A stretch of 64,000 nt of DNA from Aureimonas flava (GTDB lineage: Bacteria > Pseudomonadota > Alphaproteobacteria > Rhizobiales > Rhizobiaceae): NCBI RefSeq assembly GCF_003583935.1, contig NZ_QYRN01000001.1, positions 124,001-188,000 on the forward strand, given 5' to 3'. The number at the start of each line of letters is the position of its first letter. Within the stretch, counting starts at the first letter, position 1. The notes beneath the pieces were generated by a model that searched no databases, was not told where the DNA came from, and was given only the letters and a program-made list of their open reading frames with translations. The translations under genes were made by a program, and so were the position numbers. Positions 54,186 to 62,406 of this stretch are shown here, in pieces.

Positions 54186-55655
54186 ATGAACAGACTGAGT
54201 TTCCATCAACTGTTCGACGCGCTTCCCAGCCCCCACATGATCGTCGACCGCGACTTGGCGTTCGTGGCCGTTAACCCCGCCTATGAAGGCGTTACCGGAC
54301 GGACCCGGGACGAACTCGTGGGCCGTCGCATGTTCGATTGCTTTCCGAGCGAGGGACCCGAGCGCGCTCGCCTCGAGAGTTCGATCCGGCGCGTCTTCGA
54401 GAGCGGGCGCGCCGACACTCTCGCCTTCATCGAATATGCGATCCCGCTTTCGGCCGACCCGGCGGACGGCTTCGAGAAGCGGTACTGGTCGGCCGTCCAT
54501 TCCCCGCTCTGCGACGAGCAGGGGCAGGTGATCTTCGCCCTTCAGAACACGGTGGACATCACCGAGCTTGTCCGGTTGCGCACCGCGGCGGGCAGTTCGG
54601 CCTCCGTACCCTTGGAGGAGATGGCGCTGCTCCAGCGGACGCGCGAGATCGAGGCCGCCTATCGCACCTCGCGCGGCCAGCTCGACCGTTTTCGGCACCT
54701 TTTCGAGCAGGCGCCGGGCCTCGTCGCGCTTCTGCGTGGGCCCGACCACGTCTTCACCTTCGCCAACCGAGCCTATCGCGCGCTGGCGGGCGACCGTGAG
54801 CTTCGCGGCCTGCCGACGCGGGAGGTCTTCCCCGATGCGGAAGCGAAGGGCCTCCTGGAGATGCTGGATCGCGTCTATGCCAGCGGCGAAGCGTTCGAGG
54901 GCAGCGGATTGCGGGTTCTAGCCAGCTGCCCGGACGGCGGCCTTCGCGAGCTCTTCCTGGACGTATCGTTCCACCCCGTGCGCGACGACGCCGGGCAGGT
55001 GGAGGGGGTCTTCGTGCAGGGCTACGACCGGACCGACAGCGTGCGCGCGCATCATCGCCAGCGGCTGCTGATCGACGAGCTGAACCACCGGGTGAAGAAC
55101 ACGCTGTCCACGATCCAGTCGCTGGCCCGGCCGAGCTTCCGTGCCGACCGGGACAGGGAGGAGGCCCGGCGCACCTTCGAGGCCCGGATCGTCGCCCTGT
55201 CCAACGCGCACAACCTCCTGAGCGAACGGCACTGGGAGTCGGCGGATCTCGAAACCGTCCTCCTCGCCGAGCTTCGCGCGCTCGACCTCGACCGGGTCGC
55301 CGTGTCGGGCATGCCGGTGCGGCTGAACTCCAAGGCGGCGATCGCCATGGCGATGATCTTCCACGAACTGGCGTCGAACACGCTGAAATACGGCGCTCTG
55401 AGCGCCGAGGGCGGCCGTCTCGCGGTGGAGTGGCGGCGCCGCGCGGACGCCGTGGTCCTTGAATGGCGCGAGGCGTGGACGAGCCCCGAGCCGGTCTCCA
55501 TCCAGGCCGGGTTCGGCATGCGCATGCTCGAGCGGATCGTCACCGGGGAGCTGGAAGGGCGCCTCCAGGCCGATGCCGGCGAGACGGGGCTGGTCTGGAC
55601 CATCGAGCTGCCCGCCATCGAGATCGAGGAAATACCGCACCTTGCCCTTGCCTGA
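54186..55655 (+). CDS. PAS-PAS HWE-family sensor histidine kinase
   Basis: 489-aa cytoplasmic sensor kinase with no membrane segment. PAS1 is about residues 5-128, a short coiled linker follows (140-165), and PAS2 is about 168-285. The HWE kinase core has phospho-acceptor His301 in IDELNHRVKNTL, the N-box FHELASNTLKYGALS and the Trp-x-Glu that names the family (LEWREAW). The signal is unknown; PAS domains may bind flavin or haem or sense redox, but I see no LOV cysteine motif. The response regulator gene overlaps its end. Confidence 0.9.
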   Translation: MNRLSFHQLFDALPSPHMIVDRDLAFVAVNPAYEGVTGRTRDELVGRRMFDCFPSEGPERARLESSIRRVFESGRADTLAFIEYAIPLSADPADGFEKRYWSAVHSPLCDEQGQVIFALQNTVDITELVRLRTAAGSSASVPLEEMALLQRTREIEAAYRTSRGQLDRFRHLFEQAPGLVALLRGPDHVFTFANRAYRALAGDRELRGLPTREVFPDAEAKGLLEMLDRVYASGEAFEGSGLRVLASCPDGGLRELFLDVSFHPVRDDAGQVEGVFVQGYDRTDSVRAHHRQRLLIDELNHRVKNTLSTIQSLARPSFRADRDREEARRTFEARIVALSNAHNLLSERHWESADLETVLLAELRALDLDRVAVSGMPVRLNSKAAIAMAMIFHELASNTLKYGALSAEGGRLAVEWRRRADAVVLEWREAWTSPEPVSIQAGFGMRMLERIVTGELEGRLQADAGETGLVWTIELPAIEIEEIPHLALA

Positions 55656-56034
55656 TCGCAGTCTTCCCGCCGGCCTGCGCGTCTTCGCGGTGGAGGACGA
55701 AAGCCTGGTCGCCATGCAGCTCGAGGACATGCTCGAGGAACTCGGCTGCGTCCTCGTCGGCCTCGCCATGCGCGTGCGGCGCGCGATGGAGATGCTGGAT
55801 CGGGGCGAGGCGATCGACGTCGCGATCCTCGACGTCAACATTGCCGGCGAGAAGGTCTTTCCGGTCGCAGAGCGTCTGCACGAGGCGGGCGTGCCGTTCC
55901 TGTTCGCGACGGGATACGGGCGTGCGGGGCTCGAAGGGCAATGGCTCGACCGTCCGGTGGTCCAGAAGCCCTACACTCCTGACCAGATCGCCGCCGCCAT
56001 CCTGGAGGCGCGCGCCGGGACGATGGCCGGCTAG
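55642..56034 (+). CDS. Single-domain response regulator partner of the HWE kinase
   Basis: About 130-aa receiver protein. The acidic pocket is FAVEDESLVAMQ, phospho-acceptor Asp64 is in VAILDVNIAGEKV, the Thr switch is in FLFATGYG, and the Lys is in PVVQKPYTP. No output domain. The TTG at 55642 overlaps the kinase end by 14 bp (a second TTG at 55648 is possible), so the pair is co-translated. It is similar in architecture to the orphan receiver at 20.1-20.5 kb. Confidence 0.85.
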   Translation: MPLPDRSLPAGLRVFAVEDESLVAMQLEDMLEELGCVLVGLAMRVRRAMEMLDRGEAIDVAILDVNIAGEKVFPVAERLHEAGVPFLFATGYGRAGLEGQWLDRPVVQKPYTPDQIAAAILEARAGTMAG

Positions 56035-56130
56035 CACTCCGCCGACCGCGACGCGTTCCGTCGGCTTGCGCGCCGTGCTACCGCATCGCCGAACCCTTTC
56101 GCCGTCCGCTCGCAGAAGGCCGAATCGCCG

Positions 56131-56775
56131 ATGGATACGTTCGTTCAGACCCTGATGCAGGACTACGGCGTCGCCGGCATCGCCTTCCTGATGTTCCTGG
56201 AGAATATCTTCCCGCCGATCCCGTCCGAGATCATCATGCCGCTCGCGGGCTACCAGGCGGCGGCGGGCGATCACTCGTTCCTGGCCGTCGTGATCGCCGG
56301 AACGATCGGCTCCATCCTCGGCATCCTTCCCTGGTACTATCTCGGCCTCTGGTTCGGCGAGGAGCGCATCATCCGCCTCGCGGATCGCTTCGGCCGCTGG
56401 ATGACCATGACGGCCGAGGACGTGGAATCGGCCGACCGTTGGTTTCGCAAGTACGGCCTGCTCGCGGTGCTGTTCGGGCGCCTGATCCCGACCGTGCGCA
56501 CGCTGATCTCCGTGCCGGCCGGGCTCGCGCGCATGCCTATGCCGACGTTTCTCCTGTTCTCGGCGATCGGCACCCTGATCTGGACCACGGGTCTGGCGCT
56601 CGCGGGATACCTGCTGGCCCAGCAGTACGAGTTGGTGGACCAGTATGTCGGCCCCGTGTCCAACGCGGTGATCGTCATCGTCGTGCTCGTCTATCTCTAC
56701 CGTGTCGTCACCTTCAAACCGTCCCATCGGCGCCGTCCGATCGACCTGAAGGCCGGCGACGACACCGGCCGCTGA
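56131..56775 (+). CDS. DedA-family membrane protein
   Basis: 214-aa DedA/SNARE-associated-type membrane protein with about five hydrophobic segments. Family marks are FLENIFPPIPSEIIMPLAGY, the G-x3-G-x3-PWYYLG helix, and FGRLIPTVRTLISVPAGLARM, which carries the essential Arg residues. Relatives act as lipid scramblases or undecaprenyl-phosphate transporters and help membrane homeostasis. Its stop overlaps the MOSC gene by one base. Confidence 0.9.
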   Translation: MDTFVQTLMQDYGVAGIAFLMFLENIFPPIPSEIIMPLAGYQAAAGDHSFLAVVIAGTIGSILGILPWYYLGLWFGEERIIRLADRFGRWMTMTAEDVESADRWFRKYGLLAVLFGRLIPTVRTLISVPAGLARMPMPTFLLFSAIGTLIWTTGLALAGYLLAQQYELVDQYVGPVSNAVIVIVVLVYLYRVVTFKPSHRRRPIDLKAGDDTGR

Positions 56776-57365
56776 TGGACGGCGAGGCGCCGGAGCGGGT
56801 CCCCGCACGCACGCTGGAGGCGCGGGTCGACGGCCTGTTCGCCGGGGCGGGCTCGGACTTCGAGACCCGCGCCGTCGAGGCCCTGGACCTCACCTTCGAC
56901 GGGCTCGAGGGGGACCGCCACGGCGGGCCGACGCGGCGCACGGGCGGGCGCGAACCCTGGTATCCGCGCGGCACGCGCATCCGCAACGAGCGGCAGATCT
57001 CCATCCTGTCGCGCGACGAGCTCGCCGCCCTCGCGCGCGACCTCGCCATTCCGCGCTTGGAGCCGGAATGGATCGGCGCCAACATGACGCTTTGCGGCGT
57101 CGATCGGCTGAGCTGGCTCCCACCACGCACGCTTCTGTTCTTCGAGGGCGGGGCGACGCTGAAGCTGGACGGCGACAACGCTCCCTGCCGCGCCTCCGGA
57201 AGGGCGATCGCGCGCCACGTCCCGGAGCGTCCGGACGTCGAGCGCGCCTTCGTGCGCCATGCCACGCACCGCAGGGGCCTCGTCGCCTGGGTCGAGAAGC
57301 CCGGTCGGGTCGTCGCGGGCGAGCGGGTCGAATTGCGCCTGCCGGAACAATGGATCTTCGCCTGA
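56775..57365 (+). CDS. MOSC-domain protein
   Basis: 196-aa protein with a MOSC fold (molybdenum cofactor sulfurase C-terminal). It shows LTFDGLEGDRHGGPTRRTGGR and RNERQISILSRDEL, then a late Cys in DGDNAPCRASGRAI, the position where MOSC proteins carry the catalytic or sulfur-carrying Cys. It probably handles sulfur or molybdenum cofactor chemistry. It is translationally coupled to dedA. Confidence 0.85.
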   Translation: MDGEAPERVPARTLEARVDGLFAGAGSDFETRAVEALDLTFDGLEGDRHGGPTRRTGGREPWYPRGTRIRNERQISILSRDELAALARDLAIPRLEPEWIGANMTLCGVDRLSWLPPRTLLFFEGGATLKLDGDNAPCRASGRAIARHVPERPDVERAFVRHATHRRGLVAWVEKPGRVVAGERVELRLPEQWIFA

Positions 57366-57372
57366 CGGCGCC

Positions 57373-57744
57373 TCAGTCAGCGTCGGGCCGGGGGCGCCGC
57401 GCGGGCGAAAGGCGCGCTTCCGGCAGCTCGCGCTCGTCGTCCGCGTCCGGCTCCGAGGTCAGCCGCCGGGTCGCGCCCCAGCCGTCCAGCACCGCGTTGA
57501 TCTCGTCCAGCACGAAGAACAGGGCCTCGTCGCGCTCGTAGCCCTCGTCGCGCAGTGCGTCGTATTCGGTGTGCTGGTGGCGCACATGCGCCAGCGTCGC
57601 GAGCCACAGGGCGCTGGCAGTCGGCAGGTCTCGCATGTGCCGCGCGCCCGCCGCGGCGCGGATCGCCTCGGCGTCGATGAAGGGCGCGCGCGGGATCAGC
57701 AACGTCAGTTGCCGCGCGATGGATTTCTGGCGCTCGGTGGGCAA
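57373..57744 (-). CDS. DUF2293-family protein
   Basis: 123-aa protein that opens PTERQKSIARQLTLLIPRAPFIDAEAI and contains HMRDLPTASALWLATLAHVRHQHTEYDALRDEGY in the middle (two conserved blocks), fitting the DUF2293 family found mainly in alphaproteobacteria. Function unknown; a His-rich HVRHQHTEY could bind metal. The TTG start directly follows the TGA of trmO, so it is the second gene of a two-gene unit. The C-terminus is charged and disordered. Confidence 0.75.
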   Translation of the reverse strand: MPTERQKSIARQLTLLIPRAPFIDAEAIRAAAGARHMRDLPTASALWLATLAHVRHQHTEYDALRDEGYERDEALFFVLDEINAVLDGWGATRRLTSEPDADDERELPEARLSPARRPRPDAD

Positions 57745-58233
57745 TCAGGTCTCCGGCGGCCGGTCGACGCTCGGCAGATAGGGTTTGATGTCGAGAAGCG
57801 GGGTCCCGTCCAGCGCGTCGATCGCATCGATCCGCAGGACGCCGGATGCCGTGTCGATCGCCAGGATGCGCACGAGATGGAGGCCGATCGGGTTGGGGCG
57901 CACCGGCGAACGGAGCGCGAAGGTGCCGGTCGGCCGATCGGCGTGGCGCGGCATCTGCAGCGCCAGGTCTCGGCGGCTGCCTTGCAGCCACGACAGGAGG
58001 TGCGCGAAGCCACCCGGCGCTAGGCCCGACAGGGCGGGGCGATACGGCTCGCCGATCTCGACGGCCGCCTCGCGTCCGCGCTCGCGCGCTTCCCGCATGT
58101 TGCGGGGGCAGTCGCCGCGATCGGTCCAGGGCGAGAGGATCCGCCCCACGAAGGCGAGCGTGGCGTCGTGGATCGACGCGGGGTCCGTCGCGAGCCGCAC
58201 TTCGCCCGGCCGCGCGCCGTCAGCCACGCTCAT
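57745..58233 (-). CDS. trmO: tRNA (adenine-N6)-methyltransferase TrmO
   Basis: About 162-aa TsaA/TrmO-like protein, which methylates the t6A37 base of certain tRNAs using SAM. The conserved core is readable as FVGRILSPW near the N-terminus and FALRSPVRPNPIGLHLVRI, with WLQGSRRDLAL between. The ATG at 58233 was chosen because a frame start at 58278 would sit on the divergent operator and lacks a ribosome-binding site. It is divergent from the ArsR-type regulator. Confidence 0.87.
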   Translation of the reverse strand: MSVADGARPGEVRLATDPASIHDATLAFVGRILSPWTDRGDCPRNMREARERGREAAVEIGEPYRPALSGLAPGGFAHLLSWLQGSRRDLALQMPRHADRPTGTFALRSPVRPNPIGLHLVRILAIDTASGVLRIDAIDALDGTPLLDIKPYLPSVDRPPET

Positions 58234-58276
58234 CGACCCCGCCGCGTTGCGGACGCCCTTGCGACCCGTCCAAAAC

Positions 58277-58298
58277 ACATATAAACATATCTTTATGT
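58277..58298. promoter_or_regulatory. AT-rich palindrome before the SahR-like gene
   Basis: ACATATAAACATATCTTTATGT contains perfect ATAAA/TTTAT arms (58281-58285 and 58292-58296) around six bases, in a very GC-rich neighbourhood, 28 bp before the regulator ATG. The position suggests autoregulation and control of metF. The pattern is consistent with SahR-type operators as I remember them; not verified. Confidence 0.6.
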
Positions 58299-58325
58299 CG
58301 TTCGCGCTTCGGGAAGGGGCATCGT

Positions 58326-59333
58326 ATGCAAGCCTCGTTCGACGCGGCCGTGGAAATGCTGAAGGCCCTGGCTGAACCGACGAGGTTCCGGCTGGTTCTG
58401 CTCGTTTCGGATCAGGACCTCACGGTTTCGGATTTGACCGCGATCCTCGGCCAGTCGCAACCCCGCATCTCCCGGCATCTGAAGCTCCTGGTCGAGGGCG
58501 GCATCGTGGAGCGGCACCAGGAGGGGGCGTGGGCGTATTTCCGTCTGTCCGCCGAGCCGTTGGCGGGGCGTCTCGTTCAGGCCCTGAAGGCCAGCCTCGG
58601 CGACGGGGACGGCGCGCTGGCGCGCGACGCGGAACGCCTCGCGCAAGTGCGCCGGGAGCGGGCCAAGCGCGCCGCAAGCTACTTCGCCCGTAACGCCGCG
58701 CAGTGGGATCGCCTCCGCTCGCTTCATGTCCCCGATGCGGAGGTCGAGCGCGCGCTCCTCGCCGCATTGGCGCCGGCCGGCCGCTTCGACGCGCATCTGG
58801 ACGTGGGAACCGGCACGGGCCGGATGCTGGAACTGCTGGCGCCCGTCTGCGATCGCGCGATCGGCATCGACGCCTCGCGCGAGATGCTGGCGATCGCGCG
58901 CGCCAAGCTGGACGCGGCGGGCATCACGCGGTCCACCGTGCGCCAGGGCGACGTCTACCGTCTGCCGACCCCGCGCGGGGGCTTCGACCTCGTGACGCTG
59001 CATCAGGTCCTCCACTATCTGGACGACCCGGCCGCGGCGGTGCGCGAATGCGCCGACGCGCTGCGGCCCGGCGGCCGTCTGGCGGTGGTCGACTTCGCGC
59101 CCCATTCGCTGGAGTTCCTGCGGGCCGAACACGCGCATCTGCGCCTCGGCTTCAGCGAGGCCTCGCTGCGCCAGCTGATGCGCGGGGCCGGCCTCGATGT
59201 GGAGAGCCTCGACATCCTGCCGCCGCTCGACGGCGAGGCGAACGGGCTCACGGTTACGGTGATCGTCGGCCGCCGCCCGCCCGCCGCCCCGATAGATTCC
59301 GCGGATGCCGCATCCGCCCCGCTCGTCTCCTGA
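58326..59333 (+). CDS. ArsR-type regulator fused to a SAM-dependent methyltransferase domain (SahR-like)
   Basis: 335-aa fusion. The N-terminal ArsR HTH (about residues 5-90) has LKALAEPTRFRLVLLVSDQDLTV and QSQPRISRHLKLLVEGGIVERH, without the Cys pairs of metal sensors. The C-terminal class I methyltransferase-like domain (about 145-315) has LDVGTGTGRMLELLAP as the SAM loop and VTLHQVLHYLDDP. Proteobacterial SahR regulators of methionine/S-adenosylhomocysteine recycling have this architecture, and metF follows 11 bp later. The methyltransferase fold may serve as an effector sensor rather than an enzyme. Confidence 0.87.
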   Translation: MQASFDAAVEMLKALAEPTRFRLVLLVSDQDLTVSDLTAILGQSQPRISRHLKLLVEGGIVERHQEGAWAYFRLSAEPLAGRLVQALKASLGDGDGALARDAERLAQVRRERAKRAASYFARNAAQWDRLRSLHVPDAEVERALLAALAPAGRFDAHLDVGTGTGRMLELLAPVCDRAIGIDASREMLAIARAKLDAAGITRSTVRQGDVYRLPTPRGGFDLVTLHQVLHYLDDPAAAVRECADALRPGGRLAVVDFAPHSLEFLRAEHAHLRLGFSEASLRQLMRGAGLDVESLDILPPLDGEANGLTVTVIVGRRPPAAPIDSADAASAPLVS

Positions 59334-59344
59334 AGGAGGACCCC

Positions 59345-60247
59345 ATGATCCAACGCCGCGACACGCGCCCTCGCATCGAGGTGTCGTTCGAGTTCTTTCC
59401 GCCGAAGACCCCTGCCATGGAGGATTCGCTCTGGGCGGCGATCCAGCGTCTCGCGCCGCTGCGTCCGTCCTTCGTGTCCGTCACCTACGGGGCCGGCGGC
59501 TCGACGCGCGAGCGCACGCATCACACGGTGGAGCGCATCCTCCAGGAGACCGATCTCGACCCGGCGGCACACCTGACCTGCGTCGACGCCAGCCGCGCCG
59601 AGGTGGACGACGTGGTGCGCCAGTATCGGGCGACGGGTGTCAGGCACTTCGTGGCGCTGCGGGGCGACGGGCAGGGCGGGGCGGGCAGCGCCTACGTGCC
59701 TCACGCCGAGGGCTACCGGAACGGAGCCGAGCTGACGGCCGGCATCAAGGCGATCGATCCGGAGATCGAGATCTCCGTCTCTGCCTACCCCGAGAAGCAT
59801 CCGGAAAGCCCGGATTTCGCAACGGACATCGACCTTCTGAAGCGCAAGGTCGACAATGGCGCGACCCGCGCGATCACCCAGTTCTTCTTCGACAACGACC
59901 TCTACGAGCGCTATGTCGAGCGCGCGCGGCGCGCCGGCATCTACGTGCCCATCGTACCGGGCATCGTGCCGATCCACGATTTCTCCAAGGTCGCCCGCTT
60001 CTCCGCCGCGACCGGCACGTCCATCCCGCTGTGGCTCGCAGAGCGGTTCGAGGGGCTGGAGAACGACGCCCAGACCCGCAGCCACGTGGCGGCGGCGGTC
60101 TGCGCCGAGCAGGTGCTGGATCTCGTGGACCGGGGCGTGTCGGATTTCCACTTCTACACGATGAACCGCGCGGACCTCGTCTATTCGATCTGTCACATCC
60201 TCGGGCTGCGCGAGAACGCGCCGGTTCGCGAAGAGGCGGCGGCCTGA
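59345..60247 (+). CDS. metF: 5,10-methylenetetrahydrofolate reductase
   Basis: 300-aa FAD-containing TIM barrel that makes 5-methyl-THF for methionine synthesis. It has VSFEFFPPKTPAMED with the catalytic Glu, SVTYGAGGSTR, HLTCVDASR, ALRGDGQGG, and AITQFFFDNDLY. The ATG is preceded by AAGGAGGA. It forms an operon with the SahR-like regulator and ends at a strong terminator. Confidence 0.95.
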   Translation: MIQRRDTRPRIEVSFEFFPPKTPAMEDSLWAAIQRLAPLRPSFVSVTYGAGGSTRERTHHTVERILQETDLDPAAHLTCVDASRAEVDDVVRQYRATGVRHFVALRGDGQGGAGSAYVPHAEGYRNGAELTAGIKAIDPEIEISVSAYPEKHPESPDFATDIDLLKRKVDNGATRAITQFFFDNDLYERYVERARRAGIYVPIVPGIVPIHDFSKVARFSAATGTSIPLWLAERFEGLENDAQTRSHVAAAVCAEQVLDLVDRGVSDFHFYTMNRADLVYSICHILGLRENAPVREEAAA

Positions 60248-60260
60248 CGGACGGGAACGA

Positions 60261-60294
60261 AAAAGGCCAGGTCGCGAGACCCGGCCTTTTCTCT
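60261..60294 (+). terminator. Intrinsic terminator of metF
   Basis: A 13-bp stem with one mismatch (AAAAGGCC... at 60261-60273 with ...GGCCTTTT at 60278-60290), a GCGA loop, then CTCT. The stem itself ends in TTTT, and the reverse direction is also T-rich, so it may serve the small gene on the minus strand as well. Confidence 0.85.
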
Positions 60295-60320
60295 GTCGCG
60301 ATGGGGCCGCGATGCTTCGG

Positions 60321-60407
60321 TCAGGAGATCAGGCCCGTCACCATGGCGGCGATGAAGACGAAGGCCGCGCAGATCATGAGGAAGTTCACCGACCGTGTGA
60401 TACCCAA
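60321..60407 (-). CDS. 28-residue hydrophobic micropeptide (predicted)
   Basis: A short frame with a TTG start at 60407, preceded by GGGAGG six bases upstream, encodes 28 residues ending in TGA at 60321. The peptide has a short polar start (about GITRSVNF) and a single hydrophobic helix LMICAAFVFIAAMVTGLI, as expected for a one-pass membrane micropeptide. It lies alone between metF's terminator and the divergent decarboxylase gene. No family recognised; reported because ribosome-binding site, spacing and helix all agree. Confidence 0.55.
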   Translation of the reverse strand: MGITRSVNFLMICAAFVFIAAMVTGLIS

Positions 60408-60576
60408 ATCCAGCCTCCCGCTCACGTGTTGTTACGGATGTTAATCAAACCTTCAACTTCGTGAAAGCCGTTTCGTTGCCCGGTGCGGAGGGCCGCGTAG
60501 CAAAATTGTCTCCCGCCCGTCATACGGCTTGGAAAAAACGAGGGCTTGTCGGGGTGCCGACGGTCTTCCTCCTGAC

Positions 60577-61842
60577 ATGCAGGCGGCCTATCTCCCGCAG
60601 CCTACGGCTACGGAGATCCCATTGCAGCGATTCGAAACCGCCAAGGATGCCGCGCTGGCCCTGCGCCCCGACGTTCCGGTCTATTGCTTCCGGCCGGAGG
60701 TGCTCAAGGCGGATGCGCGCCAGTTCATGGAGGCCTTCCCGGGGGAGACGGCCTACGCGGTGAAGACCAACGGCGAGCCGCTCGTCCTGGAGACGCTGAG
60801 CCGGGCCGGCGTGAAGACCTTCGACGTGGCCTCGCCTGGCGAGTTCGAGGCGGTGCGCGCCGTCGCGCCGGACGCCGAGATGCTCTACATGCACCCGATC
60901 AAGGCGCAGTCCGATATCCGCCTTGCGCTGGAGCGCTACGGCATCCGCGTCCTGGCGCTCGACCACGAGGACGAGATCGCCAAGATCCTGCGCATCGTGC
61001 GCGCGCTGGACCTCGATCCCGGCGGCATCACGCTCTTCATCCGGCTCCAGACCAAGGGGCATGCGGCCTACGAGCTTTCCAAGAAGTTCGGCGCGGCACC
61101 GGCCCATGCGGTGGAACTCCTCCAGCGGTGTCATCGGATCGGCTTCAAGGTCGGCCTCTGCTTCCATGTCGGCTCGCAGATCGAGGATCCCGAGACCTAC
61201 GAGCGCGCCCTGGCTTCGGCAGACTGGGTGCGCAACCGCGCGGACGTGCCGCTCGCGGGGCTCGACGTCGGCGGTGGCTTCCCCGCCGAATACGGCCACG
61301 ACCCGCGCCGCAGGAAGCGCGAGATGCCGGGGCTCGGCGAGATCATGACGCGGCTGCGCGCCGACATCGCCGAATGGGGCTTCTCGGACATGCCGCTCGT
61401 GGCGGAGCCGGGGCGGGTCGTGGTGGCCCGGGCCTTTTCGCTGATCGTGCGCGTGCTCCTGCGCAAGGGCCGGCGGCTCTACATCAACGACGGCATCTGG
61501 GCGTCGCTCTCCGACTCCTGGACCGGCAAGATCACGCTGCCCGCCCGCTTCATTCCCGACCCCGCCCGGACCGCCCGTACCGGCAACGCCGAGACCATCA
61601 GCGCCTTCCGCGTCTGTGGCGCGACCTGCGATTCGGTGGATATCCTCTCGCGCCCCTTCTGGTTGCCCGAGACCGTGGACACGGGCGACTGGATCGAGAT
61701 CGGCCATATCGGCGCCTACTCGCTGTCGCTGCGCACGCGCTTCAACGGGTTCTATCCCGACACGTTCGTGGAGGTGACGACGCCCTTCGACGCGGGCGAG
61801 CGCGCCGAGGGCTTCGCCAGCCTGGAGACGATGGCGGATTGA
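60577..61842 (+). CDS. PLP-dependent ornithine/lysine-type decarboxylase (alanine racemase fold)
   Basis: About 421-aa fold-type III PLP enzyme of the eukaryote-like ornithine decarboxylase family. The PLP lysine is in AYAVKTNG, with ASPGEFEAV, HVGSQIEDP, DVGGGFPAEYG, the phosphate loop EPGR, and the catalytic Cys/Asp of the partner subunit in CGATCDSVDIL. It makes putrescine from ornithine or cadaverine from lysine; the substrate cannot be fixed by eye. The start is uncertain: the ATG at 60577 lacks a clear ribosome-binding site and a TTG at 60529 is in frame. Confidence 0.9.
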   Translation: MQAAYLPQPTATEIPLQRFETAKDAALALRPDVPVYCFRPEVLKADARQFMEAFPGETAYAVKTNGEPLVLETLSRAGVKTFDVASPGEFEAVRAVAPDAEMLYMHPIKAQSDIRLALERYGIRVLALDHEDEIAKILRIVRALDLDPGGITLFIRLQTKGHAAYELSKKFGAAPAHAVELLQRCHRIGFKVGLCFHVGSQIEDPETYERALASADWVRNRADVPLAGLDVGGGFPAEYGHDPRRRKREMPGLGEIMTRLRADIAEWGFSDMPLVAEPGRVVVARAFSLIVRVLLRKGRRLYINDGIWASLSDSWTGKITLPARFIPDPARTARTGNAETISAFRVCGATCDSVDILSRPFWLPETVDTGDWIEIGHIGAYSLSLRTRFNGFYPDTFVEVTTPFDAGERAEGFASLETMAD

Positions 61843-61846
61843 ACCC

Positions 61847-62257
61847 TCAGCGCCGCTTCGGCGTCACGTCCTTGAGGTCCGACGGCTCCATGTCGAAATG
61901 GTCGAGGATCACCTGGATGTTGCGCTTGTGCGCCTTGAAGTAGACGTCGAACAGGTCTCCCGCGAGCGGCACGGCGCCGACCATGGCGTCGACGCCGAGA
62001 TTGCCGATCATGCGCGCGAGCTTGCGCTTGGGCAGGCCGAGGCGTCGCGCCTCGTTGACGATGAACAGCCCGATCAGCGCGCCTCCGGCGTCGCCGATGC
62101 CCGGCACGAGCCCGATCAGCGCATCCGCGCCGAAGCGGATGTCGGTGCCGGGCACCCGGATCGCCGTGTCCATCAGGCGCGCCAGCGCATTCAAGCGCGC
62201 GATGCGGCGCTCGCGGTCCTCGATCCAGATCGTACCGGTGTCGGCAAAGGCAGGCAT
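61847..62257 (-). CDS. DUF4112-family membrane protein
   Basis: 136-aa DUF4112 protein. It has the RIARLNALARLMDTAIRVPG helix, a glycine-rich hydrophobic hairpin FGADALIGLVPGIGDAGGALIGLFIV and a second, GVDAMVGAVPLAGDLFDVYFKAHKRN. The family is of unknown function. The ATG at 62257 has GGGAGG ten bases upstream; the frame is open to 62389, but without support. Convergent with the decarboxylase gene. Confidence 0.85.
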   Translation of the reverse strand: MPAFADTGTIWIEDRERRIARLNALARLMDTAIRVPGTDIRFGADALIGLVPGIGDAGGALIGLFIVNEARRLGLPKRKLARMIGNLGVDAMVGAVPLAGDLFDVYFKAHKRNIQVILDHFDMEPSDLKDVTPKRR

Positions 62258-62406
62258 GGCGTTTCGACCTCCCGTCGCGGCGTCGTGCGACGTTTCCCCT
62301 TGCATGTGGTGCGCGGTGCACCCCGTTGCGAGCACGCTTTCGTTATTCCCCTGCGCGGGCCCCCTCCTATGTTCCGCCACAAGGGACAACGGGCAGGAGA
62401 GCGGCC

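Noticed and set aside
51204-55655. A single 1483-codon plus-strand frame ending in the HWE kinase
   Set aside because: Only the last 489 codons have kinase homology; the rest is the wrong frame of RNase T2 and ettA. Not a giant fusion protein.
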